A DNA stretch of 64,000 bases, from positions 1,054,001-1,118,000 of the forward strand of contig NZ_CP033325.1 in NCBI RefSeq assembly GCF_003710105.1, in the 5' to 3' direction. Shown piece after piece: positions 47,022 to 54,737 of the stretch (positions within the stretch are counted from its first letter, which is position 1; every line of letters starts with the position of its first letter). Below the pieces are notes generated by a model. The model was not told the origin of the DNA. It did not search any database and saw nothing but the letters and a program-made list of their open reading frames with translations. This stretch comes from Georgenia faecalis. Its GTDB lineage: Bacteria > Actinomycetota > Actinomycetes > Actinomycetales > Actinomycetaceae. The position numbers and the translations under genes were made by a program.

Positions 47022-48578
47022 ATGCCGACCTATCTGTCACCGGGTGTGTACGTCGAGGAGGTCGAGGCGGGGTCTCGGCCGATCGAAGGCGTAGGCACCG
47101 CCGTCGCGGCCTTCGTGGGGCTCGCGGAGAAGGGGCCGGTCAACGCCCCCACGCTCGTGTCGAACTGGACCCAGTTCTCCGAGACCTTCGGGGACTTCGT
47201 CCCCGGCTCCTACCTCGCGCACTCGGTCTACGGCTACTTCCTCAACGGTGGGGGCAACTGCTACATCGTCCGCATCGGCGCCGACGGGGAGAACGGCCAC
47301 GCCAGCGCGAACGGCAACGGGCGGCGGGCGATCGCCGGCAAGCCCGAGGCCCGGCTGGGCGGGTACCGCATCGTCGCCAAGTCGGCGGACGCCAAGCCGA
47401 TCACCGTCGAGGTTGCGGACCCCGACGGCGACAAGCCCGCCGACGACCGCTTCAAGCTCGTCATCAACGTCGACGACAAGCCGGTGGAGACCTTCGACGG
47501 CGTGACGACGAAGAAGGGCGCGGACAACGTCGCCACCAAGGTGAGCACCCAGTCCAAGCTCGTGACGATCGAGGAGGTCGTCGCCGGCAGCGCACTCATG
47601 AAGCCGGACAAGGGCAAGGTGGGCCTCGTCGCCCCCGAGCCGGAGCCGGAGCTTCCGAGCACGGATCGCCTGGGCGCCCAGGACTACGTCGGCGACGCCG
47701 CCGACCGGACCGGGTTCAGCGGCCTCGAGGCCATCGACGACATCACCATGGTCGCCGTCCCCGACCTCATCGCCGCGTACGAGCAGGGGGCGGTCGACCT
47801 CGAGACGGTTCAGGCCGTCCAGGTCGCGATGATCGCGCACTGCGAGCTCATGGGGGACCGCATGGCGATCCTCGATGCCCCGCCGGGACTGTCCGCGCAG
47901 CAGGTCAAGGAGTGGCGGGTCGACGGCGCCGGGTACGACTCGAAGTTCGCCGCGCTGTACTGGCCCTACGTCAAGGTCTTCGACCCCTCCTCGGGCACCA
48001 ACCGGTTCGTCCCGCCGTCGGGCCACATGGCCGGGGTGTGGGCGCGCAACGACGACACCCGCGGCGTGCACAAGGCACCGGCGAACGAGGTGGTCCGCGG
48101 GGCCATCTCGCTGCAGACGAACATCACCAAGGCCGAGCACGACCTGCTCAACCCCGCGGGGATCAACTGCATCCGCAGCTTCCCGGGCCGCGGGATCCGC
48201 GTGTGGGGCGCCCGGACGCTCTCGAGTGACCCGGCGTGGCGCTACCTCAACGTCCGCCGGCTCTTCAACTACCTCGAGGAGTCCATCCTCGTGGGCACCC
48301 AGTGGGTGGTCTTCGAGCCCAACGACGACGCGCTGTGGGCCCGGGTCCGCCGGACCATCTCGGCGTTCCTCGTCAACGAGTGGCGCAAGGGCGCGCTCTT
48401 CGGGCTCACCCCGGACGAGGCGTACTACGTCAAGTGCGACCGCGAGACGAACCCCTCCGAGGCGATCGACGCCGGCCAGGTGACCTGCCTCATCGGCGTC
48501 GCCCCGGTGAAGCCGGCGGAGTTCGTCGTGTTCCAGCTCGCCCAGTTCTCCGGCGGGACGAGCCTGGTCAACGAGTAA
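47022..48578 (+). CDS. contractile sheath protein of the eCIS
   Basis: 518 residues of the phage tail sheath family: MPTYLSPGVYVEEVEAGSRPIEGVGTAVAAFVG at the start, YFLNGGGNCYIVRIG, and the C-terminal domain (GIRVWGARTLSSDPAWRYLNVRRLFNYLEESI, FEPNDDALWARVRRTISAFL) that forms the hexameric stack. It contracts to drive the tube out. A strong AGGAGGG ribosome site precedes it after a 127-bp gap, suggesting its own promoter for high expression; no clear boxes are seen. There is a single sheath gene, unlike the several paralogues of PVC. Confidence 0.97.
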   Translation: MPTYLSPGVYVEEVEAGSRPIEGVGTAVAAFVGLAEKGPVNAPTLVSNWTQFSETFGDFVPGSYLAHSVYGYFLNGGGNCYIVRIGADGENGHASANGNGRRAIAGKPEARLGGYRIVAKSADAKPITVEVADPDGDKPADDRFKLVINVDDKPVETFDGVTTKKGADNVATKVSTQSKLVTIEEVVAGSALMKPDKGKVGLVAPEPEPELPSTDRLGAQDYVGDAADRTGFSGLEAIDDITMVAVPDLIAAYEQGAVDLETVQAVQVAMIAHCELMGDRMAILDAPPGLSAQQVKEWRVDGAGYDSKFAALYWPYVKVFDPSSGTNRFVPPSGHMAGVWARNDDTRGVHKAPANEVVRGAISLQTNITKAEHDLLNPAGINCIRSFPGRGIRVWGARTLSSDPAWRYLNVRRLFNYLEESILVGTQWVVFEPNDDALWARVRRTISAFLVNEWRKGALFGLTPDEAYYVKCDRETNPSEAIDAGQVTCLIGVAPVKPAEFVVFQLAQFSGGTSLVNE

Positions 48579-48630
48579 GTCCCGCACCGAGCCCGCACAG
48601 AGCCCGTACAGACCCGAAGGAGGGTGAACG

Positions 48631-49080
48631 ATGCCACTCGCCGACCCCATGGACATGGCCACCGCATACGCGTTCAGCGTGGCGATCGACGGCGTCCGAG
48701 TCCCGCACGTCATGGAGGTCAGCGGCCTCAAGGCCGAGGTCGACAAGGTGACCTACCAGCAGCAGACACAGGACGGGAAGTACGTCTCCCGGCAGATGAT
48801 GGGCCGGCAGAAGCCGGGGGAGTTCAAGGTCAAGCGCGGCCTCACCGACTCCAAGACGATCACCGACTGGCTCAAGGCCGTCATGCAGGGCGACCTCAAG
48901 GGGGCGCGGAAGACCGCCGAGGTGGTCATCTACACCTCCGACTCCCAGCCCATCAAGCGGATGAACTTCCGCAACGTGTGGATCAAGGACGTCGAGATGG
49001 GGGGCTCCCTCAAGGCAGGCTCCACCGAGCCGCTCGCGGAGACGTTCACCGTCTGCTGGGACGAGATGGAGTTCGTCTGA
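48631..49080 (+). CDS. inner tube protein 1 of the eCIS
   Basis: 149 residues of the phage tail tube (T4 gp19-like) family: DMATAYAFSVAIDGVRVPHVMEVSGLKAEVDKVTYQQ, ending GSTEPLAETFTVCWDEMEF. It forms hexameric rings inside the sheath. AAGGAGGG lies before the ATG, and it is 52 bp behind the sheath gene. Its stop overlaps the next start (TGATG). Confidence 0.94.
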   Translation: MPLADPMDMATAYAFSVAIDGVRVPHVMEVSGLKAEVDKVTYQQQTQDGKYVSRQMMGRQKPGEFKVKRGLTDSKTITDWLKAVMQGDLKGARKTAEVVIYTSDSQPIKRMNFRNVWIKDVEMGGSLKAGSTEPLAETFTVCWDEMEFV

Positions 49081-49544
49081 TGCGACGAGCGATGGGGGGC
49101 GCCGCGCTCGAGCCGCAGGCCGACCGGGAGGCACCGGGGGAGGCGCCGGGTGCCGAGCCACGGCGCGGCGAGGCGCTGCGCACGGAGTTCGACTTCGAGC
49201 TCCCACGCGGCTACCTCGATGCCGACGGCGTGCTCCACACGCGCGGCAGCATGCGGCTCGCCACCGCGCGGGACGAGCTCCTGCCCCTGTACGACGCGCG
49301 CGTCCAGGAGAACGCGGCGTTCACCACGGTGGTGCTCCTCGCGCGGGTCATCACCGCGCTGGGGACGCTGCCGTCGGTGACGGCGAGCGTCGTGGAGAAC
49401 ATGTTCGCCTCCGACGTCGCGTTCCTCCAGGACCTCTACCGCCGGATCAACGCCGAGGGGCACACGCGGGCGGCGGTGACGTGCCCGCAGTGTGCCCACC
49501 GGTTCACCCTCGACCTCTCCGGTGGCCGCCTGGGGGAATCGTGA
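49080..49544 (+). CDS. gp26-like eCIS protein with a zinc-type CPQC motif
   Basis: 154 residues. The middle (ALRTEFDFELPRGYLDADGVLHTRGSMRLATARDELLPL) matches the small baseplate/assembly proteins found after the first tube gene in eCIS and some phages. The C-terminus has Cys135-Pro-Gln-Cys138 followed by H, which may bind zinc. The N-terminal 35 residues are disordered. It overlaps the tube gene before it (TGATG) and the next gene (GTGA). The exact structural place is unknown. Confidence 0.78.
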   Translation: MRRAMGGAALEPQADREAPGEAPGAEPRRGEALRTEFDFELPRGYLDADGVLHTRGSMRLATARDELLPLYDARVQENAAFTTVVLLARVITALGTLPSVTASVVENMFASDVAFLQDLYRRINAEGHTRAAVTCPQCAHRFTLDLSGGRLGES

Positions 49545-49699
49545 CGTACGCGCCCGACCGCATCTACGAGGAGGTCGCGTACGTCGCCTACCACTTCCAC
49601 TGGCCGCTCGACGACATCCTCGACCTCGAGCACCCGCAGCGGCTGCGCTATGTCCGCGAGATCGCCGCCATCAACACGCGCCTGTCCGAGGAGGGGTGA
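49541..49699 (+). CDS. DUF6760-like small eCIS protein
   Basis: 52 residues, VTYAPDRIYEEVAYVAYHFHWPLDDILDLEHPQRLRYVREIAAIN, from GTG 49541 overlapping the previous stop. It is short, with aromatic and acidic residues, and is regularly found directly after the gp26-like gene in actinobacterial eCIS and related phage-tail loci. Probably a small baseplate or assembly protein; function unproven. Confidence 0.8.
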   Translation: MTYAPDRIYEEVAYVAYHFHWPLDDILDLEHPQRLRYVREIAAINTRLSEEG

Positions 49700-49702
49700 G
49701 CG

Positions 49703-52700
49703 GTGCGGTGGCCCTGGCAGCGCGACGACGCGTCGCCGCCGTCGGCTGAGCGGGTTGCGGCGCCGCGTGCTGAGCCGGCGGCGGCGCCGCCGCGTGCGGA
49801 GCCGGCCGCCTCACCCACCGGGTGGGCGTTCCTGCCGCCCCTCCAGCGGGTGTCGGCCGGCCCGAGCCCGATGGTGCGGGAGGCCACGCCCGCGCCCTGG
49901 GCGTCCTGGCGCAACCCCTCCCTCACGACGTCGATGAGCCACGTCGTCACGCCCATGACGTTCTCCGGGGTGGTCGACGGCGACGGTCGCGGCCTGGGGT
50001 CGTCGTCGGCGTGGGCCGGTGCGGAGGTGACGTCGGCCCTCCAGCGCAGCACCCTCACGGGCGCGACGCCCGCCACCGGGGCGATGACCGCCGCGGGCGG
50101 GGTGGCCGGGCTGCCGCTCACGCACCACCACCCCGTCGTGCCCGAGGGCCTCGTCCTCAACCGGCCGCCGGACCTTCACCGGCCGCCGGACCTTCACCGG
50201 CCGCCGGACCGGGCGGTGCCCGCCCTCGAGGGACCGCCTGCCGAGCTCGCCGTGCCCGACGGCGGTCCGGGCGGGCCGCCTGCCGAGGTCGCGGTGCCGG
50301 GCGGTCCGGGCGGGTTCGGGCCCGGCGCGCCGCACGCCCCCACCGCTCGTGACGAGGGTCCGAGTGGCGGCGTCGCTGCGCCGGTGGCCGCCGGGGCGGC
50401 CGGGGACCTGCCGGCGGCGTCCGGCTGGGACGCTCCGTCCGCGTCGGGGAGCTGGTCCGACGGGACCGCGACCTATGTGCCGATCCAGCGGACGACGGTG
50501 CCTGCGGCGGGGACAGTGCCTTCCGGTGCGCCGTCGGGCAGCGGTCCGGCCCCGGCTGGCGGGTCGGCTGCGGGGGCTGCTGCGTCCGCGGCGGGCGACG
50601 CCGCCTGGGCGCTCGGTTCGGTGGGGCACCGGCACCGGCGCCTGGGCCTCGGCGCCCCGTTGCCGTCGGTCGCGCGTTCCGCTCGGGCTGACGACGTGCG
50701 GGGCGGGGGCGCGGCAGTGCCTGGTCCGGCACCGCAGGGCGTGACGCGGGCAGCGCCGGTCGCTCCCTCGCCGGGAACCGCCGTGCGGCCGCCGCTGGGG
50801 ACGTCCATCAAGGGCAGTGCGGTACCGGAGGGCGGCGGCGCCCCGGCGGGCGGCGGCGATGCGGCGCGGCCCCGGGCCAGCGGGCCGGCTGCCGAGGGGC
50901 CGGCCGTCCAGCGCACCGCGGGCCCGGCCCGCGCCGCTCCCACGTCCGACGCACGGGTCGCGCCAGCAGTTGCCGCGACCAGCAGTGCCCAGGTCGCGTC
51001 AGCAGTTGCCGCGACCAGCAGTGCCCAGGTCGTGCCCGGAGTTGCCGCTCGCAGCAACGGCGAGCGGGTCGTGCCCGGGGTTGCCGCTGCCAGCATCGGC
51101 GAGCGGGTCGTGCCCGGAGCCGCCGCTCCCTCCGCCAATGGTCCGGCCATCCAGCGCGCCCCCAGCCCTACCGCCTCGCCGGCCGACCTGCCGGGCCGGA
51201 GCGCGCGCCCGGCCGATGCCGGCCAGGTCGGAGTAGGTGCCACCCCGGCGCCTGACACGGCTCCTCCGGTGCCACCCGGCCCCGCCGCGGCGGCACCAGC
51301 CATCGCTCCGGCGGTGAAAGTTGAGCCCGCGGCGGCACCGCAGCTGGTTCCGCCGGTGACGCCCGACCTCGCGGCGGCACCGGGCATGGTTCCGGCGGTG
51401 AAAGTTGAGCCCGCGGCGGCACCGGTAGTGGCAGCAGCGGAGCGCGGTGACCACCCAGGCGCGGCCGTGCCGGTGCTGGCGCACCGCCCCGCGGGGGGAG
51501 GTCTCCCCGCCGGTGACGCCGGCCGGTCCGGCGACGCGGGGGGAGCCACGTCAGCCGCGCTCCCGTGGCGGATGCCGGGAGCTCCCGCGGTCGTCGCCCC
51601 GCGAGAGACAGGCGACGGTGGGCGCGCGTCCGTGTCCAGCGGGCCGACCGTGGCCCGTGCGGCGCGCGGAACCACCGCGCCCATCGGGGCGACCCCCTCG
51701 CGTCCGGTCCTGAGCGCCCTCCCCGAGGGTCCGCGCGCCGCCGCCACGCCGCCGCGGGGGACCGCCGCGGCAGTGCCGCCGCCGGCCGACGCCCCGGCGC
51801 CCCCGCGTGCGGCACTCGCGCTGCCGCCGCGTGCCGATGAGCGCGTGCCGATGCCGGCGGCCGACGTCGGCGCCGCGCGCGCCGTCGAGGGGACCGCGCC
51901 CCCGGCGGCTGCGGCACCCGAGTCCGTCGGCGTTCTCGGTCTGGCTCCCGCCGCGGCCGTCCCCCGTGAGCCGGTGCCCGAGCTCTCAGTCCCGACCGCG
52001 GCGCCCGAGCTCTCAGTCCCGACGGCGCCGGCCGAGCGCTCAGCCGCGCCCGCGCCGACCGGGGTGTCCTCCGCGCCCGCGCCGGCCATCGCTCCGGCCG
52101 GGGGTGCGCGGAGGGGCGCCGCACCTGCGTCCGGGCCGGGGGAGCTCACGGTCGCCCGCGTGGCGCGCACGGGAGGGACGACGTCCGGCGCCGCGCAGCG
52201 CGAGCCAGCGTCGCTGCCTGCGGGCGTCCCGGTGCAGCGCGTCCCCACCGCCTCGGTGGCAGGTGCCGTGCTGGGGGCCGTGACAGCGCCGCCCCGTGAG
52301 GAGCGTGCGGTGGGCCCTGCGCCGTCGGGCGTCGGTCGCGCCCTGAGCGAGGGGACGGCGGCGGGCGCGCCGCGCGCCGTGCCACCCGCCGTGCCACCCG
52401 CCGAGCGCACCCTCGCGCGCGCGGCTCGCGGGACCACGGCCATCCCCGCCTCGCCGCCACGCGGCGGACCCGGCCCGGTGGACCGGGGTGTCGCCGCGGC
52501 GGGCGCGGCCGCCCCGCGCCCTCCCGCCGTCGACGCACGGCCCGTGCCGGCCCCGGAGCGGGGTGTGCTGCCCGCCGCGGACCTGGGAGTGCTGCCCGCC
52601 GCGGACCTGGGAGTGCTGCCCCCCGCGGATCTGGGAGTGCTGCCAGCCGCGGAGCCGCGCGCGCTGCCTGCCACGGAGCTGGGCGCCGCTCGTGGTCCGC

Positions 52701-53473
52701 TCGCCCAGGGCTACGCGGTCCAGCGCCACCTCGGCCCGCTCGGGACCGCCGGTCGGCACGAGACGGCTCGACCGGGCAGCGGCGTCCAGACCGCCGTGGC
52801 GGGGGACACGCGGACCGGTCCCGTCGCGCCCAGTCCGGCGGGCCGGCTCCCCTCGGCGGCCGCCGGCCTCGGCGCCCAGTCATCAGCGACCCGCCGGTCC
52901 ACCGTCGCGCTGGCGGATCGAGGCACCGCGCCGGACGCCGCCGGACGGGCGCCGGGCACCCCCGTCGCCCTGGCGCCGGCCGCGCCGACCCTCCTCCCGC
53001 CGACCACACCCGCGCCCGCGCCCGCGCCCGCGACGGTCGGGACCGGCGTGGCCGCCGTGGCGCCGGCGACGGCGGAACCCGTCGTCGCCCGCTGGCGCGC
53101 GGGCGTGCTCCCGAGCCCCCGGCCCGCGCCCCGGCCGGGCGCGTGGGACCTCGCCGCACCCCTGCCTCTGACCCGCCCCTCCGATGCCCCGTCGATGCGG
53201 GGCCGCGGCGCGGACGCGGCCCCGCCCGACGACGCGCTCGCGGTCGACCCTTCCCCGGCCGAGGTCCCCGCCCCCGCGCCACCCGCCTCGGACCCCCCGG
53301 GCGCGCAGGCACCCGAGGCCGACGCGCCGGCCGGTGGTCCCGCGGACTTCACGGCCGAGCAGCTCGACGTGCTGGCCCGGCGCCTGCTCCCGGCCCTCAC
53401 CCGACGCCTGCGGGCGGAGGTCCTCCTCGACCGCGAGCGCCGCGGCCGACGAACGGATGGGAGGTGGACCTGA
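49703..53473 (+). CDS. 1256-residue Pro/Ala-rich eCIS protein with QR motifs
   Basis: GTG start. Almost entirely low-complexity Pro/Ala/Gly/Val. Short motifs of the form V/I-Q-R recur (VPIQRT, AVQRTAG, AIQRAP, PVQRVP, AVQRHLG), as in the DUF4157 protein. It contains tandem repeats: HRPPDL x3, an 11-residue AVAATSSAQV-type repeat, and LGVLPAAD x3. Only the ends look ordered: N-terminal MRWPWQRDD, and C-terminal EQLDVLARRLLPALTRRLRAEVLLDRERRG, an amphipathic helix. It lies between DUF6760 and tube 2, where a long unstructured protein recurs in actinobacterial eCIS. It could be a lumen protein, cargo carrier or tape measure substitute; unproven. Overlaps tube 2 (TGATG). Confidence 0.8.
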   Translation: MRWPWQRDDASPPSAERVAAPRAEPAAAPPRAEPAASPTGWAFLPPLQRVSAGPSPMVREATPAPWASWRNPSLTTSMSHVVTPMTFSGVVDGDGRGLGSSSAWAGAEVTSALQRSTLTGATPATGAMTAAGGVAGLPLTHHHPVVPEGLVLNRPPDLHRPPDLHRPPDRAVPALEGPPAELAVPDGGPGGPPAEVAVPGGPGGFGPGAPHAPTARDEGPSGGVAAPVAAGAAGDLPAASGWDAPSASGSWSDGTATYVPIQRTTVPAAGTVPSGAPSGSGPAPAGGSAAGAAASAAGDAAWALGSVGHRHRRLGLGAPLPSVARSARADDVRGGGAAVPGPAPQGVTRAAPVAPSPGTAVRPPLGTSIKGSAVPEGGGAPAGGGDAARPRASGPAAEGPAVQRTAGPARAAPTSDARVAPAVAATSSAQVASAVAATSSAQVVPGVAARSNGERVVPGVAAASIGERVVPGAAAPSANGPAIQRAPSPTASPADLPGRSARPADAGQVGVGATPAPDTAPPVPPGPAAAAPAIAPAVKVEPAAAPQLVPPVTPDLAAAPGMVPAVKVEPAAAPVVAAAERGDHPGAAVPVLAHRPAGGGLPAGDAGRSGDAGGATSAALPWRMPGAPAVVAPRETGDGGRASVSSGPTVARAARGTTAPIGATPSRPVLSALPEGPRAAATPPRGTAAAVPPPADAPAPPRAALALPPRADERVPMPAADVGAARAVEGTAPPAAAAPESVGVLGLAPAAAVPREPVPELSVPTAAPELSVPTAPAERSAAPAPTGVSSAPAPAIAPAGGARRGAAPASGPGELTVARVARTGGTTSGAAQREPASLPAGVPVQRVPTASVAGAVLGAVTAPPREERAVGPAPSGVGRALSEGTAAGAPRAVPPAVPPAERTLARAARGTTAIPASPPRGGPGPVDRGVAAAGAAAPRPPAVDARPVPAPERGVLPAADLGVLPAADLGVLPPADLGVLPAAEPRALPATELGAARGPLAQGYAVQRHLGPLGTAGRHETARPGSGVQTAVAGDTRTGPVAPSPAGRLPSAAAGLGAQSSATRRSTVALADRGTAPDAAGRAPGTPVALAPAAPTLLPPTTPAPAPAPATVGTGVAAVAPATAEPVVARWRAGVLPSPRPAPRPGAWDLAAPLPLTRPSDAPSMRGRGADAAPPDDALAVDPSPAEVPAPAPPASDPPGAQAPEADAPAGGPADFTAEQLDVLARRLLPALTRRLRAEVLLDRERRGRRTDGRWT
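50157..50215 (+). repeat. 18-bp tandem repeat coding HRPPDL
   Basis: Three near-identical copies of CGGCCGCCGGACCTTCAC, the last one diverging at its end, within the Pro/Ala-rich eCIS gene. Confidence 0.8.
50967..51115 (+). repeat. 33-bp tandem repeats in the Pro/Ala-rich eCIS gene
   Basis: Two near-identical 33-bp copies (GCAGTTGCCGCGACCAGCAG and so on) are followed by degenerate 45-bp-type copies around GAGCGGGTCGTGCCCG. They encode AVAATSSAQV and GERVVPG units. Recent duplication is likely. Confidence 0.75.
52560..52680 (+). repeat. 27-bp tandem repeat coding DLGVLPAA
   Basis: Units of about 27 bp (GCGGACCTGGGAGTGCTGCC) are repeated three times with further diverged copies on both sides, again in the Pro/Ala-rich eCIS gene. 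Confidence 0.75.
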
Positions 53474-53919
53474 TGAGCGTGCTCCAGGAGATCGACACCG
53501 CGATGAGCGTGCGCTACGTCGTCACGCTCGACGGCGTGGACCTCGGCTCGTTCAGCAGCTGCGAGGGCCTCGGCGCGGAGGTGGTGATGGAGACCCGCGA
53601 GGAGGGCGGGCACAACACCGCCGTCTGGCAGCTGCCCACCCGGCTGAAGTACTCCAACATCAAGCTCACCCGGCCGCTGGGCAAGGACACCGAGAAGCTC
53701 GCCCGCTGGATCGCCAGCATGGCCAGCGGCTACGAGCGCCACACCGGGGTCATCCAGGCGATGAGCGCGAACGGGACCGTCATCGCCCAGTGGGGCCTGC
53801 TCGACGTCGTGCCGGTGCGCTGGACCGGTCCGGCGATGACCCCCGACAACCCCAAGGTCCTCACCGAGACCGTCGAGATCGCCCACCACGGGTTCATCTC
53901 ACCCGGTGGAAAGGGCTGA
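53473..53919 (+). CDS. inner tube protein 2 of the eCIS
   Basis: 148 residues of the T4 gp19-like tube family: YVVTLDGVDLGSFSSCEGLGAEVVMETREEGGHNTAVWQLPTRLKYSNIKLTRPLG, ending TETVEIAHHGFIS. Two different tube proteins are usual in eCIS; the second, next to the LysM and spike genes, is expected to be the initiator ring on the baseplate. ATG overlaps the previous stop. Confidence 0.93.
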   Translation: MSVLQEIDTAMSVRYVVTLDGVDLGSFSSCEGLGAEVVMETREEGGHNTAVWQLPTRLKYSNIKLTRPLGKDTEKLARWIASMASGYERHTGVIQAMSANGTVIAQWGLLDVVPVRWTGPAMTPDNPKVLTETVEIAHHGFISPGGKG

Positions 53920-53927
53920 GTGCCGCC

Positions 53928-54737
53928 ATGACCCCCTCGCCCGTGGGATTCGAGGCCGCCGGCGCCGGCAAGGTCGCCGCCGCGTCGGGCAGCTCCCGTC
54001 CCAAGCTCGAGCACGCGTACCTCCAGCTCTACGAGCCCTCGGCGGACGGCTCGCTCGCCAAGCCGGGGCCGGCGCTGGACCGTATCGAGTTCCAGTTCAA
54101 CCCCCGCGAGCTCACCCTCGCGAAGGCGGCGAGCTGGGCCCGCCAGACGGGGACCGGAAACCAGCGCAGCGGCCCGCCGCAGTACAACGGCCCCCAGCCC
54201 TCGACGCTCGCCCTGGAGATGTTCTTCGACGCCTCCAGCACCCAGGACGACAGCGTCGTCAAGCGCGTGGACCGGCTGTTCGCCTGCTGCGTGCCGACGT
54301 CGGCCTCCCACGACCAGAAGAAGGACTCCCCACCGTGGGTGCTCTTCCGCTGGGGCGGGCTCACCGGGTTCCTCGCCTACATCGGCAGCGTCCAGGCCAA
54401 GTACACGCTCTTCACCTCCAGTGGCGTCCCCATCCGCGCGGTGTGCACCGTCACGCTGTCGGAGCTGGCGGGGGAGGCCCCCCGGCAGAACCCCACGTCT
54501 GGCAGCCCGGTGCCACGCCGGGTCCACACGCTCGTCGAGGGCGACACCCTGGCGGGGATCGCCTACCGCGAGTACGGCGACCCGGCGCTGTGGCGCGCAC
54601 TCGCGGACGCCAACGGCCTGGACAACCCGTTCCGGCTGCGGCCCGGCAGCACGGTGCTCGTGCCCGCACTCAGCGAGCTGGGCCCGGCCGGGGCCGCGGG
54701 CGCGCCACGCGCGGCGGAGGTGGCCCGTGCCCGGTGA
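53928..54737 (+). CDS. LysM-containing tube/baseplate connector (Pvc7-like)
   Basis: 269 residues. A CIS tube-binding domain (RPKLEHAYLQLYEPSADG, IEFQFNPRELTLAKAASW, LEMFFDASSTQDDSVVKRVDRLF) is followed by a C-terminal LysM (about 200-248: HTLVEGDTLAGIAYREYGDPALWRALADANGLDNPFRLRPGSTVLVP). In AFP/PVC and T4 (gp53-like) such LysM proteins connect tube and baseplate wedges; here LysM need not bind cell wall. Its end overlaps the spike gene by 11 bases. Confidence 0.9.
   Translation: MTPSPVGFEAAGAGKVAAASGSSRPKLEHAYLQLYEPSADGSLAKPGPALDRIEFQFNPRELTLAKAASWARQTGTGNQRSGPPQYNGPQPSTLALEMFFDASSTQDDSVVKRVDRLFACCVPTSASHDQKKDSPPWVLFRWGGLTGFLAYIGSVQAKYTLFTSSGVPIRAVCTVTLSELAGEAPRQNPTSGSPVPRRVHTLVEGDTLAGIAYREYGDPALWRALADANGLDNPFRLRPGSTVLVPALSELGPAGAAGAPRAAEVARAR

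Noticed and set aside
54481-54737. LysM domain as evidence for a cell-wall lysin
   Set aside because: It is fused to a tube-binding domain inside the baseplate gene order; such LysM proteins are structural in contractile systems.
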